From JACRCT01 sp049841135 (GTDB lineage: Bacteria > Myxococcota > Myxococcia > Myxococcales > UBA5297): 64,000 nt of DNA. The stretch spans positions 3,100,001 to 3,164,000 of the forward strand of contig JASGHK010000005.1 in NCBI GenBank assembly GCA_049841135.1, read 5' to 3'. Shown here piece after piece: positions 54,280 to 63,652 of the stretch. The translations under genes and the position numbers were made by a program. The number at the start of each line of letters is the position of its first letter. The stretch's first letter is position 1. The notes under the pieces are model-generated. The model saw only the letters and a program-made list of their open reading frames with translations, was not told the origin of the DNA and ran no database searches.

Positions 54280-57015
54280 CTAGCGGAAGTTAAACGGCAG
54301 GCAGCTGCGCATCAGCGTGAGCGGATCGGAGTCGGGCCGCGCGAAAGCCTGCTCAAGCGGCCCGAAGGGCGCGAAGGGCAGCGTTGCGCGAACGTCGGAA
54401 AGCTCCCGCGACGTCGGGAGGCTCGTCCGGCTGCCCCAACCGAAGGCGATCGCGCGCAGCACGAGCGCGATGAAGCGCAGGGTCGGGCCTCCCTCCGCAG
54501 CAGCCAAGGCGGCCTCGTGCACACGGGCGCGTGCCGCCTCGGGGTCCGTGGGCCGCAGGAGCATCGCGCGGTAGGTGTCGACAAGCTGCCAAGGGTGGCC
54601 GAACCCCGTCTTCCACTTCGAAGTCGCCGAAAGGTACGCCAGCCGCGCCTCGGAAGGCGCCCGGTGCACGATCCAGCGCAAGAGCAGGTGGTGCGCGTAC
54701 TTGCTCGCCGAGTCGTCGCTCGCGGCGAGCGCGGCAACCCGCGCCGCGTCAGTCGGCGCTATCGCCCCGACGAGCGCCTCGACGCTCGCGTCCGGGACCG
54801 TCGGGTCGTCCATGGCGGCGATGGCGCGGTAGGTGCCGGTCTGGGACGCCTCGCGCCTGCCGAGCCCCGGGTCGGAGAGCTTCGCGAACGCGTCGAGAGC
54901 GGCGCCGAAGTGCCGGTCGGCGTCGGCCAGCTGCCCGCGGAAGGCGGCGATCTGGCCCCTCGCGCTCTGGACCCGCGCCCAGTTCTGCAGGCCGGGGACC
55001 TCGGGCGGGGCGGAGGCCCAGCGCGCGAGTGCGCGCTCGGCCGAGGCCCAGTCGTAGGCGTTGGTCGCGAGCACCGAGCGGTCGAGGTCGGCCTGGCAGA
55101 CGGTGTCGGGGCACTCCTGGAAGAGCCGGTCGCCGAGGGTGGCCATGCGCGCGTCGAGCCCGGCGTCAACCTCACCCATGTGGTTGAGGCGCTCGCGGCG
55201 CGCGATGGCCCAGGCGAGGTCGAGCTGGGGCAGTAGCTCCTTGGGAGCGGGCTGGTGCTCGGAGAGCCAATCGATTTCAGCGCCGACCTCGGCTAGGCGC
55301 ACGGCCTTGGATTCAAGGTGGGCGGTTGTGGCCGCCAGCAAGCGCCCCCACAGGACTGGATCGGCCTTGCAGGCGTCGCCGACCTGCTCGAGCAGCGCGC
55401 CCGAGATGCTGCCTGGCGTATGCACGTCGCGGTCCGCGACGAGCCTCTGCCACTGGTCCCCAGGAATCTGCTCGCCGGACTTGAGGAGGTCCCACGCGTC
55501 ACGAAGTGCGCACGCGTCCCCGGACATCAGGCACGAGCCCAAGAGGCCCGACAGGCTCAGGCGCTTCCTCGAGGTGGCCGATCCGCTCCCCCAGGTGAAC
55601 GCCAGCGCGTCGACGTAGCCGTTGAGCTTCTGGTGCGACTTCGCCACGAGGGAGATCTCGAGGGCGAGGTTCGCGTAGCGCCGGGGGAAGAGCCGCGAAA
55701 GGACCCGCTTCATCTCGACGACCGCCGCGGTCCAGTCGGACGCTGAGGTGTAGCTGCTGCGCTGCTCGACCTCGACGTGGAGCTTTGTCGCTCCGTCCAA
55801 CGGCATCAGGCGCAGGACCCACGAGAGAAGCTCGAGCACGCCGGTGAGCCAGCGGTCGGTGGGCCCCGGAGGCAGCGCGTCGAGGGCGAGCCCCAGGACG
55901 CCGCACTCGGCGTCGAGGACCCGCTGGACGACCGAGTCGACCTCTGCGTCGGTCACGCCGGTCGCGTGCCAACCGGGAATCTCCGGGAGGGGACAGGGGT
56001 CTGGCACGAGCAGCGCCACGAGTCTGCCCGACGCTCCCGGGCCCTCGTCCGGGAAACGGCCTGACTCGTCGACGAAGACGGACCACCTTGGGTGAGGTTT
56101 CAAGGACACGACGCGGTGGTCGCCGTGAGCGATGACCGTGCTCAACCCCTTGCCGGACTCCAGCTTTCGCGTCTGCTCGGCTTTCCGCTCGCGGCACTTC
56201 CTCCCCGCCTCGACCTGGCCTTCCGCCTTGGGGAGCAGGTACGGGAACTCGTTGCCGAACCGCTCGAGGGCGCGCACCGCGGCTGCCTCGTCGCCAGTGC
56301 GCCCGAGTTTGTAGAGTTCCTCAAGCGCCTTTCTCGCCAATGCCCCCTGCTTCTTGGCGCGCACGATCGAAAAGGCGCGCTTGGAGTCGAAGTCGGGGTG
56401 CTCCCGGATGCTCTTCTCGATGCCGGCGAGGTCGCCTTGACCGGTTCTCGAGGCGTTCTCGAGGTCCCGGAGCAGATGGCCAAGCTTGGGGACCGCACCC
56501 GCGGGAGGCGCTGCAGGGGTGGGCGCAAACGGAGCCGTGCGGGTCGCGGAGAGGCTGGTTGGGGGCGGAGTGGCCGTAGGCGCTGCCGGGGCTGCGGCCG
56601 CCGGAGGTGGGGTGGGAGTCGAGGTCGGGGCTTCGGTCGCGGGGCCCGCCGGCCCATCCGAGGGCGAGATGTCTTCCCCGAGGTCATCGCCCGTCGGCCC
56701 GTCGTACGGCCGGAAGAAGACGACCGGCGTACCGGTCACGTTGAACGGCACCCCGTGGAGGGCCAGCAGGATCTCGGCGGTCAGCCAGGACGAGACGTCG
56801 GTGGCGACAAACTGGCAGGCCCGGCCCGCGGTGGCGGCCTGGACCAGGACGGGGCGGAGGCCAGCTTCGAGGTTCCTGAGGGCCTCGGTGCGCGAGCCGG
56901 GGGTGAGCAGGTGCGTCTGGAGCGTCTGCTCCCCGTCCAAGAGCGAGACTAGGAAGCTCGGGGTCTCGGAGCCCGCCCCTTCAATCATCAGTACCTTCAA
57001 CGGCGAAGCCGACAT
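54280..57015 (-). CDS. large protein with DUF3800-like domain and helical repeats
   Basis: A 911-aa protein from ATG 57015 (GGAGGTG five bases before). N-terminal 100 residues form a compact alpha/beta unit (PLKVLMIEGAG, ending TPVVFFRPYD), then a Pro/Ala/Thr linker (residues 115-175) and a Lys/Glu-rich helix. At about 310-480 is a segment like DUF3800: WSVFVDESGRFPDE, with later acidic LHVEVEQRS and KLNGYVDALAFTWG. This resembles RNase H-fold nucleases of defence islands. From about 550 to the end it is helical and repeat-like, similar to TPR. No membrane parts. A role in conflict is inferred from domain and neighbours. Confidence 0.6.
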   Translation of the reverse strand: MSASPLKVLMIEGAGSETPSFLVSLLDGEQTLQTHLLTPGSRTEALRNLEAGLRPVLVQAATAGRACQFVATDVSSWLTAEILLALHGVPFNVTGTPVVFFRPYDGPTGDDLGEDISPSDGPAGPATEAPTSTPTPPPAAAAPAAPTATPPPTSLSATRTAPFAPTPAAPPAGAVPKLGHLLRDLENASRTGQGDLAGIEKSIREHPDFDSKRAFSIVRAKKQGALARKALEELYKLGRTGDEAAAVRALERFGNEFPYLLPKAEGQVEAGRKCRERKAEQTRKLESGKGLSTVIAHGDHRVVSLKPHPRWSVFVDESGRFPDEGPGASGRLVALLVPDPCPLPEIPGWHATGVTDAEVDSVVQRVLDAECGVLGLALDALPPGPTDRWLTGVLELLSWVLRLMPLDGATKLHVEVEQRSSYTSASDWTAAVVEMKRVLSRLFPRRYANLALEISLVAKSHQKLNGYVDALAFTWGSGSATSRKRLSLSGLLGSCLMSGDACALRDAWDLLKSGEQIPGDQWQRLVADRDVHTPGSISGALLEQVGDACKADPVLWGRLLAATTAHLESKAVRLAEVGAEIDWLSEHQPAPKELLPQLDLAWAIARRERLNHMGEVDAGLDARMATLGDRLFQECPDTVCQADLDRSVLATNAYDWASAERALARWASAPPEVPGLQNWARVQSARGQIAAFRGQLADADRHFGAALDAFAKLSDPGLGRREASQTGTYRAIAAMDDPTVPDASVEALVGAIAPTDAARVAALAASDDSASKYAHHLLLRWIVHRAPSEARLAYLSATSKWKTGFGHPWQLVDTYRAMLLRPTDPEAARARVHEAALAAAEGGPTLRFIALVLRAIAFGWGSRTSLPTSRELSDVRATLPFAPFGPLEQAFARPDSDPLTLMRSCLPFNFR

Positions 57016-57188
57016 CGAAGCACCTCCAATGATAGCCAAGCGGCTATCCACATAGATTCAACTCTATCAATCGCGAGCCGCGACTCTCGTGATTCCGAGG
57101 GGTTGCGTCGCCACCCCGGCTGGTACGCGCCGTGGACTGCCTCCGAGCGCGCTGGACACGGAGCCCAGCGCTTTTCCTCGGAGGTCCC

Positions 57189-57950
57189 ATGTTCCCCTCT
57201 TCCCTCAACCCCACTCACCGCGCGAGCCCCTTTCACGCGGAAATCTTGGCACGAATCCCCTGGCTCGAGGTGCGCTGCCACGCCGCCGCCAGCAAGCTCG
57301 GGCGCCCCGACCTCTGGGAGGACCTGGGCAACGACGCCCTCGTCGAGGCGCTCGAGCGCGGCGAGGCCTTCCTGGCGCGCCCCGCCCACAGCTCGCGCGT
57401 GGGACAGGTGAGGACCTGGCTCGACCTCTGCCTGCGGCACGCGGCCAAAAAGATGCTCAAGGAGGCCCGCGCCCGGACGGTGGAACTGGCCGAGGCCGAG
57501 GAGTTCGCCGCGACCGGCGTGGCGACGCCCGAGACGGCGGAGGAGCTGGAGGTGACGCTGCGCGCCGTCGCCCGCATCTCCACCCCGGCGCGCCGGCTGG
57601 CCTTCCTGGCCTTCCGCCTGCCGGCGCTCCTCGAGAAGAAGGACCTCGAGGCCGCCGAGACCTGGGTCCAGCGGGAGGTCGACGAGGCCTGGGACATGAT
57701 CCAGGGGGCGCTCGCGCGGCCGGACCTGACCGCGAACGAGACCTTGTGGCGGCGCCTGGTGACGGCCGTCCTCCGGACCGACGGCCCGGTGCGGATCCAG
57801 GAACTCGAAGCCCCGCGGCCCGACGCCCGGCTCATGACCGCCCTCAACACCGTGGAGCGCGCGGTCTCGCGCGCGCTGGAGGAGGTCCGCGAGGCGCTCG
57901 CGGCGGCCTGCTCCGGCCCCGACGACGACGAGGGCGGGGCCGAGGGCTGA
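57189..57950 (+). CDS. sigma-70 region-2-like hypothetical protein
   Basis: A 253-aa protein, GGAGG eight bases before ATG 57189. Residues 15-90 follow the layout of sigma region 2: a helical stretch with LGRPDLWEDLGNDALVEALE (as EDLxxE) then VRTWLDLCLRHAAKKML (as 2.3-2.4). The C-terminal part is helical and Glu/Ala-rich; no clear region 4 HTH. It may be a divergent ECF-like factor or an unrelated helical protein. It is divergent from the DUF3800-like gene (173 bp), so each may control the other's expression. Confidence 0.5.
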   Translation: MFPSSLNPTHRASPFHAEILARIPWLEVRCHAAASKLGRPDLWEDLGNDALVEALERGEAFLARPAHSSRVGQVRTWLDLCLRHAAKKMLKEARARTVELAEAEEFAATGVATPETAEELEVTLRAVARISTPARRLAFLAFRLPALLEKKDLEAAETWVQREVDEAWDMIQGALARPDLTANETLWRRLVTAVLRTDGPVRIQELEAPRPDARLMTALNTVERAVSRALEEVREALAAACSGPDDDEGGAEG

Positions 57951-57959
57951 CGGCCCAAC

Positions 57960-57988
57960 GGGAGCCGCGCGAACCGCGCGCGGCTCCC
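57960..57988 (+). terminator. strong GC hairpin after the sigma-like gene
   Basis: Perfect 12-bp stem (57960-57971 with 57977-57988), loop AACCG, 10 bp after the stop. No T-run follows, so termination efficiency is uncertain. Confidence 0.6.
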
Positions 57989-58428
57989 GGGCGCGCCCCC
58001 GGTGGGAGTCGAGGTCTATCCCACAGGATTCGCCCTGATACCGCAGAATTGGCCGGAGGCGGAGCCCCGGCGCCCGCGCCGCGAGGTGGGGCGGCGACGG
58101 GAGGGTGCTCCTGGGGCCGGGAGCAGCGAGGGACAGCGCTCCCTGACCGACGCGAGCGGACCCTCTTGGAGCTGAGCGTTCGGCACGCCGCCGCGAGGAC
58201 GCTCCACGGGGCGTGCGCTTCGAACGCAGCCGAAGGCCCGGGAGGGGAACAGGGCCCGGCCCTCTTCGCGCGAGCCCACGCCCGCCACGCCGGTCGCGCC
58301 AGCGTCGGTGCCGCGGGCGTGTCTGCGTTCACCTGGTAGCCGGCCATGCGAGCCCGGACCGACACAGGAGGCTGTCAGAAGTTGGGGGAACGTTGCGTCG
58401 TTTTCGCCAGACGAGACCAGGAGACGCC
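57989..58428. other. 440-bp gap, nothing persuasive
   Basis: Overlapping frames are present on both strands but none is supported by a ribosome-binding site or protein-like composition. Confidence 0.35.
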
Positions 58429-59020
58429 ATGGACACCTCAAGACTCGAGCGAATTCATTATCTTGGAGCACTCCTTCGCGAGTACCTGCGCTCCCAGGGG
58501 AAGGCCCGGGCAGCCGCAGGCACACTCGAGGCTCCTGGCGCGCTGCGAGGGGTTCTCCCTGGCCGAGAGGCGCGAAGCGGGGATCGAGCCGACCGTCGAA
58601 GAGGCGCGCCGGGCCCGCGAGCAAAGCGACGAGGCACTGTCGGAGCTCGCCCGCGCCTGGGTGAAGTCCAAAAAGCTCGAAGAGCGCGCGTGGCGCCTCG
58701 CCCGCGGCCCCTCGGAGGAGCGAGACGTCGAAACGTGGGCGTGCGACTCCCTCGCGGCGGCGACCATCGCCCCGTGGCTAAAGCCCCAGCCGGCGTGGGC
58801 CTCGAAATTCGAGTTGTTGGGCTCGATCGTCCGAGCGCAGCCCGAGGCCTTCGAGCCGGCGGCGCGCGTTGCGCGCGAGCGGCGAGCGCTCGAGCCGGGC
58901 GAGCGAATTCCTGCGCCGACCCTTGAGGGCCTTCTCGACGCTTTTGAGGAGGCGCCGGAGTTCGCGGAGATCGACCGGAAGGCAGGGGGCGCCCTGCGCC
59001 CGGAGCCGTTCGTGCACTAA
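58429..59020 (+). pseudogene. hypothetical helical protein, one indel (196 aa when corrected)
   Basis: ATG 58429, CAGGAG seven bases upstream. It starts MDTSRLERIHYLGALLREY and then, after an extra base near 58528-58530, goes on LLARCEGFSLAERREAGIEPT to the TAA at 59020. Corrected length is exactly 196 codons. Residues after the break are helical and Glu/Ala/Arg-rich, with PWLKPQPAWASKFELLG in the middle. No family is recognised. It is convergent with the minus-strand gene at 59235. Confidence 0.5.
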
Positions 59021-59234
59021 CTGCTTCTCTTCACGGGCCGCGCCGCCCCCAAAGTCCACTCTTGCACCTTCGGCGAACCCCGCGAACTCGATTACACGGT
59101 CGCCTTCGTGTCCGCTCCGGCCGTGAGTGCGTTCCTTTGGGAATCGTGCGCTCAGAAACGAGCCGCGCAAGCACAAATCGAGAGGCCTCGAGAATGCGCA
59201 CACGGCCGTCCCAGAAGAAGAGCTGGGACGCGGG

Positions 59235-60980
59235 TCACCGAACCACTGCCACGACCAACTCCACGAGCTCAACCGGCGCATCACACTTTGCCCCGACCTC
59301 GAAAACGACCTCCTCGGAGCTATCGGGCATGAGAGTCAACGCGCCCGGAGAGACTTGGGCGCCCCAATAGGTTCGGGAGCTACTCCGAAAACACGCGCGT
59401 AGAGAGGCCTCGACGAGCCGAGAAGAAGATGCGTTGCGGACCACAACGGAGACGCGGGAGGCTTCGCCTTTCGAAGGAGGAAACACTCTCGGGGCCGAGC
59501 CGCACTGGAGACGCCCTCTCCATTCGAGCGCGAGGAGGACGCGTTCGCCGTATTGGGCGATGTGCTGCTCGAAGAAGTCGCGCAAGCTCTTGAGCCGGCG
59601 AAGCGCCCGAACGGAGTAGAGGCGATTGTGGGCCACGTCGTGACGAATGGCGGAGAACTCGTCGAAACGCACTGCGAACTGAGCCTTGTCCCCAAAGACT
59701 TCCTCGAAGAAGCTCGAGTAGAGGTCCGACTGCTTGTAGAGCAAGCCGAGCGCCGATACGTCGGCGTAACCGAAGAGGGGCGTGCGAACGAGCAACTGGT
59801 GCTCGTCCGCGTCCTCTTTGAGGCGCCTATGGGCGTCGGCGTACGGGTCGGAACCTCCCGTGCGTGCGACGAGCTTGAGGGGATGGATGGGGTCCGACCG
59901 TTCCGCCAAGCGCTGCAAGGCAAAGTTCCTGAGTAAGTTCTCGATTTCGGTGACCTGGCTCATCGCGCTCGTCGCAATGGCGTGCCGGGGCGGCAGAGAC
60001 TCACCCGCGACGAGTTGCGCGCAATGGGAGCTGTCGATCGTTCGCAGGAGCGAGCGGACCATGATGGGAGAGCTGATGCGCCAGAGGGATCGGGAGATGG
60101 ACGGTCCGCGGCTCTCGCGCTCGACGAAACCCAGAGACCGAAGGTCCTCGCAATCGTGATCTTTCGACGGAAGGTAGGCGGCGGTGTTGTGCACCAACAG
60201 ATTCAGAATCGCCTTGGCTCGGTCGGAGAGAGTGTCGTAGCCGGCAAGGAGAAAATCCGTCACGGGACCCTCTTCCTCCGCCATGGAAAAGAGAAGCCGC
60301 TCGAGCTCCTCGGGGCGGCGTCTGTCGCTCTCGTTCAACGCCCGGAGGAGGTAGTCGACGAGCCTGCGGTCGCCGCCCGTCTGGTCCAAGATCAGCGCGG
60401 CCAAGGGCTCGACCATGCCGTCCGTGTCGGAGAGGCTCCGCTCGACGAGATCCTCGAGCACGCCGGCCGAATAGCCTCCGACCCACTGGATGGCGTTCGA
60501 GTCGAACGACGGGGATGACCCTGCGTCGAACTTCTTCCACTGGGACAAGAGCTGCTGCGGCCGCCACTTTCCCACGGCGATGACGCGGTAGCCGCCGCCG
60601 CTGGATTCGCGAGAGCCCCGAAACGTCGAAAGCAGCAGCGCCTGCTTGTCGAGGGGAAACGCGCCCAGGTTCTCGATCACGACACAGCAAGGCGCCTGTA
60701 TCCCAGAGGCGACACCGCGCCACGCCGCCTCTTCGTAACGGCCTGGTGCGATGCCGGGGGCCGAATGGGGAACGACCGTGATCGCTGGAGCTTGCTCAAC
60801 GCTGCAGCAAGCCAGAACGAGCTGGCCTACGTCCGTGGGCGGCGCCGACCGCAGCCGGCTGAAGATCTCGGTGGCGGGAGAACTCGGGGCCGAGCCCGCG
60901 TGGAACACCAATGCGCGGTGGGCGGAGTGCCTCGACGCAATGAACGACTGAAGCTTCTTGTAGTGATGCTCGAAGCTCAA
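59235..60980 (-). CDS. AAA/STAND-like protein with HEPN-like and CARDB-like C-terminus
   Basis: A 581-aa protein. The TTG at 60980 (GAGG upstream) is the likely start, since earlier codons of the frame lie inside the previous gene. Residues 95-130 resemble Walker B and sensor strands (CCVVIENLGAFPLD, RVIAVGKW), but a Walker A is not visible, so it may be an inactive or partner subunit. At about 445 is RHDVAHNRLYS, an R-(x4)-H HEPN-type motif within a helical bundle. The last 85 residues are beta-rich (VSVVVRNASSSRLVE). It is the second gene of a pair with the STAND ATPase upstream; the gap is 14 bp. Confidence 0.6.
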   Translation of the reverse strand: MSFEHHYKKLQSFIASRHSAHRALVFHAGSAPSSPATEIFSRLRSAPPTDVGQLVLACCSVEQAPAITVVPHSAPGIAPGRYEEAAWRGVASGIQAPCCVVIENLGAFPLDKQALLLSTFRGSRESSGGGYRVIAVGKWRPQQLLSQWKKFDAGSSPSFDSNAIQWVGGYSAGVLEDLVERSLSDTDGMVEPLAALILDQTGGDRRLVDYLLRALNESDRRRPEELERLLFSMAEEEGPVTDFLLAGYDTLSDRAKAILNLLVHNTAAYLPSKDHDCEDLRSLGFVERESRGPSISRSLWRISSPIMVRSLLRTIDSSHCAQLVAGESLPPRHAIATSAMSQVTEIENLLRNFALQRLAERSDPIHPLKLVARTGGSDPYADAHRRLKEDADEHQLLVRTPLFGYADVSALGLLYKQSDLYSSFFEEVFGDKAQFAVRFDEFSAIRHDVAHNRLYSVRALRRLKSLRDFFEQHIAQYGERVLLALEWRGRLQCGSAPRVFPPSKGEASRVSVVVRNASSSRLVEASLRACFRSSSRTYWGAQVSPGALTLMPDSSEEVVFEVGAKCDAPVELVELVVAVVR

Positions 60981-60994
60981 GGCTGCCTCTGTCG

Positions 60995-63652
60995 CTAGTC
61001 GGGAAAGGCTTCGATAAGGGCGAAGATGCGGTTCTTGTCGGCTTCCTCGAGCCGTCGAAGGATGTCCACGTAGGACGGGAAGGACATCTTCACCCTGGCG
61101 CCCCGGTCCTCGAGCATCCCGGTCATGAACAGGAAGCCGAACGCCTCTTGAAGCTCTGAAAAGGTGCGTGGGCGGCGCTTGGAGTCCACGAACCACGAGT
61201 TGACGGCGTCCTCGATCTGAACCTTGCCAGCTTCCGCCTCTGGATTGCCATGGCGGCCGATGATCTCGGCGGCGAGGATATAGATGATAATTCGCTCGAG
61301 CGCCCCGAGATTCATGTCCAGCGTCGCGCCGACGAAGCGGACGAACGGCTCGCGGAGGTCGTCCCCGGCGTCCGCGTAGACGGCTTGCACCTCGGCCTCA
61401 GTGATGCGTGGAGCCTCCGACCTCCCTCTCTTCGCCAGACGCCTGAGCATGCACACGCAGAAGTGCTGGACGAACGCGGGATGACCCGCCGTGTAGCTGA
61501 AGATCGAGTGCGCGATGGTCCTTTCGAAGTCCAGCCCGAGGACGTCCACAAAGCCTTCGCGGACGATCTCGCTCGTCGCGTCCAGCGTCAGTCGGGAGAG
61601 CGGCTCGCACCGGTTGACGAAGTTCTGCCAAGGGTAGCTGCTGTCCGAGGCCACGCGCGTCGCGACGGCGGAGTACAGGTGCTTGAAACCTGCGAAGACA
61701 CAGACGAGCCGCTCGTTCACGGCGTTGCGCGTCGCGCGAAGGTGGCGGATGAGCTGGTAATCCACGGATCGAGCGTCGAGGTGAGGCTTGACGTATGCGT
61801 CTAGCTCGTCGATGAGCAGGCAGGTGCTGGTCGACTCGCAGTGCGAGCGGAGCTGCGACCCGAACTCGTTGAGCGACGACGGGGGCTTCGGCCAACCGAG
61901 GAGCTTGGCGATCTCCACGGCAATGGCGAGGTCCGATTCGCCGACGCCGAGGTTCTTGAACGCCTCGAGCGTGAGGTAGACGGTCTGATAAGGAGGCCTC
62001 TTGCGCCGCTGGTAAGCGGCACAAAGGTGATGGAGTAGCGAGGTCTTCCCGCTCCGCCGACCTCCCCAAATGGCCCAGCACCTGCCGTCCTCGAGCCTCC
62101 GCACGAGGTCGGTCCTGCCCACGTAGATGTCTCTCGACTCGACGACGTGCCCCTCGCTCTTAAAGGGGGAGGTCGCTTCGAGATCGATCGACCGGAGCAT
62201 GGCCTGGCGTAGCGGGGCCCAGGGATAGGGGGCCTCCAGAATTCTCCGCGCGAGCGCGCGGTCGACCAGGGTGACGTTCCCCAGCCGGAGGGCGACGTCG
62301 AGTTCCCGCTGCACGCTCTTGGGCTCGCCCGTGACGAAGACGATGTGGTGTGTGAAGACGCCGTCGGGCCTCAGGATGTCTTCGCGAATGGTGCCGACTG
62401 CATCGGAGCTTGGCCGCACGCCCGCGAGGAAGTAAATCCGGAGCGGCCGGTCGAGGTGGGCGCAACCGGGCTTCCTGAAAAACGTCTCCACCGCCGACTG
62501 ACGGAGCCCATTGACGCTCACCGACTTGAATCGCTCGAGAGAGTCCTCCTCGCCGTAGTACATGCCGAGGAGGCGAGCGAGTGTTTTCGACGTCTCGTGG
62601 ACCCGCTCCTTGAACGACTCGTTGAGGACGCCGTCGGGGTACGCGTCCAGCGCCAGCAAGTGCTCCCACACCTGCTTACGAAGCTCCAGGTTCTTTTGCA
62701 CCGTGACGCTGCTGCGATCGCCGGAGGCAAGCTCCTCAGCAGCGTCCTCGAGGCGGAGCGCATCCTCGGACGCGGGGCGAGCGGGCGTGGAGGAGGGGGG
62801 CGCCAGCCGCGAGAGACAAGACTGGAGCGCCGCAAAGTCGTGGCCCGTGAAGTCCACGTGGGTCTTCAGCACTACGAGGGACGGCTCGAGAACGCCGATG
62901 AGATGCGACTTCTCCTGGTTCGACCGCTGCGAGGACAGCCCGTGGCTGAGCGCAACGCCGAGCGCCGTAGCGAATTCCCTCGTCCGCGCGCGCCACGCCT
63001 CGTCGGAGAACGAGTCGTCGATGGCGTCGGCGAGGCCCTGGAGGGTCCGGCGGTGCTCGCGAAGCTTCTCGTTGAGCGTGGCCGCGTCGTCGTCCTTCTT
63101 CTTCGCAGCGGCAGCCTCCACCGCCTTGACGCGGGTCACGACCTCGGGAACGCAGCCCCAGTCGAGCCGGAGGAGGAGCCTCGCGGTCTCTTCAGCGTCC
63201 AGCCCCAACGACCTGGACGAAAGCTTGGCACGCATGTCCGCAAAGAGGAGGTCGGCCTTGGCCGCTGCGGTGGAGGCCGTCGCTTGGAGTTCCGGCTGGG
63301 CTCGCGCGATGCGAGCGACCAGATGCCAGCAGTTTCCCTCCTCGAGCGTGCGGAAAATGTCGTGCTTGTCCGCCGGGCAGGCGAGGCGCCGGAGAAGGAG
63401 CGTCATGTCGTCGCCGCTGGCCACTCTTCCGCCGGACGCAATCCGCACGGCAACCTCGGGCACAGAGCGGGCGACGTCCTCGTCTGACAGGAGGAGCCGG
63501 AGCAATGGGGCGTCAGAATCGGGTTCCGAGGAACGCTTTGGTCGAGCGTGGGTCAGCAGGTCGACCACGAGACGGACAAGCTCTCCGAGCTGGGGGCGTT
63601 CTGGCGCAGGAGGTCGATATCGCGTCGCAGCGCCGATGCGTCGATCCAGCAA
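60995..63652 (-). CDS. STAND-type P-loop ATPase
   Basis: An 885-aa reading from ATG 63652. Walker A GGRRSGKTSLL at about 527, Walker B TCLLIDELDAY at about 610, then arginine-rich HLRATRNAVNERLVCVFAG and a winged-helix-like end (TFSELQEAFGFLFMTGM). The N-terminal 500 residues are helical with an alpha/beta stretch (about 400-470) around RIYFLAGVRPSSD. The layout matches STAND NTPases, signal-dependent switches used in immunity. The real N-terminus is probably upstream: 63553-64000 in a neighbouring frame is coding and would join if one base were missing near 63595. Confidence 0.8.
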   Translation of the reverse strand: MLDRRIGAATRYRPPAPERPQLGELVRLVVDLLTHARPKRSSEPDSDAPLLRLLLSDEDVARSVPEVAVRIASGGRVASGDDMTLLLRRLACPADKHDIFRTLEEGNCWHLVARIARAQPELQATASTAAAKADLLFADMRAKLSSRSLGLDAEETARLLLRLDWGCVPEVVTRVKAVEAAAAKKKDDDAATLNEKLREHRRTLQGLADAIDDSFSDEAWRARTREFATALGVALSHGLSSQRSNQEKSHLIGVLEPSLVVLKTHVDFTGHDFAALQSCLSRLAPPSSTPARPASEDALRLEDAAEELASGDRSSVTVQKNLELRKQVWEHLLALDAYPDGVLNESFKERVHETSKTLARLLGMYYGEEDSLERFKSVSVNGLRQSAVETFFRKPGCAHLDRPLRIYFLAGVRPSSDAVGTIREDILRPDGVFTHHIVFVTGEPKSVQRELDVALRLGNVTLVDRALARRILEAPYPWAPLRQAMLRSIDLEATSPFKSEGHVVESRDIYVGRTDLVRRLEDGRCWAIWGGRRSGKTSLLHHLCAAYQRRKRPPYQTVYLTLEAFKNLGVGESDLAIAVEIAKLLGWPKPPSSLNEFGSQLRSHCESTSTCLLIDELDAYVKPHLDARSVDYQLIRHLRATRNAVNERLVCVFAGFKHLYSAVATRVASDSSYPWQNFVNRCEPLSRLTLDATSEIVREGFVDVLGLDFERTIAHSIFSYTAGHPAFVQHFCVCMLRRLAKRGRSEAPRITEAEVQAVYADAGDDLREPFVRFVGATLDMNLGALERIIIYILAAEIIGRHGNPEAEAGKVQIEDAVNSWFVDSKRRPRTFSELQEAFGFLFMTGMLEDRGARVKMSFPSYVDILRRLEEADKNRIFALIEAFPD

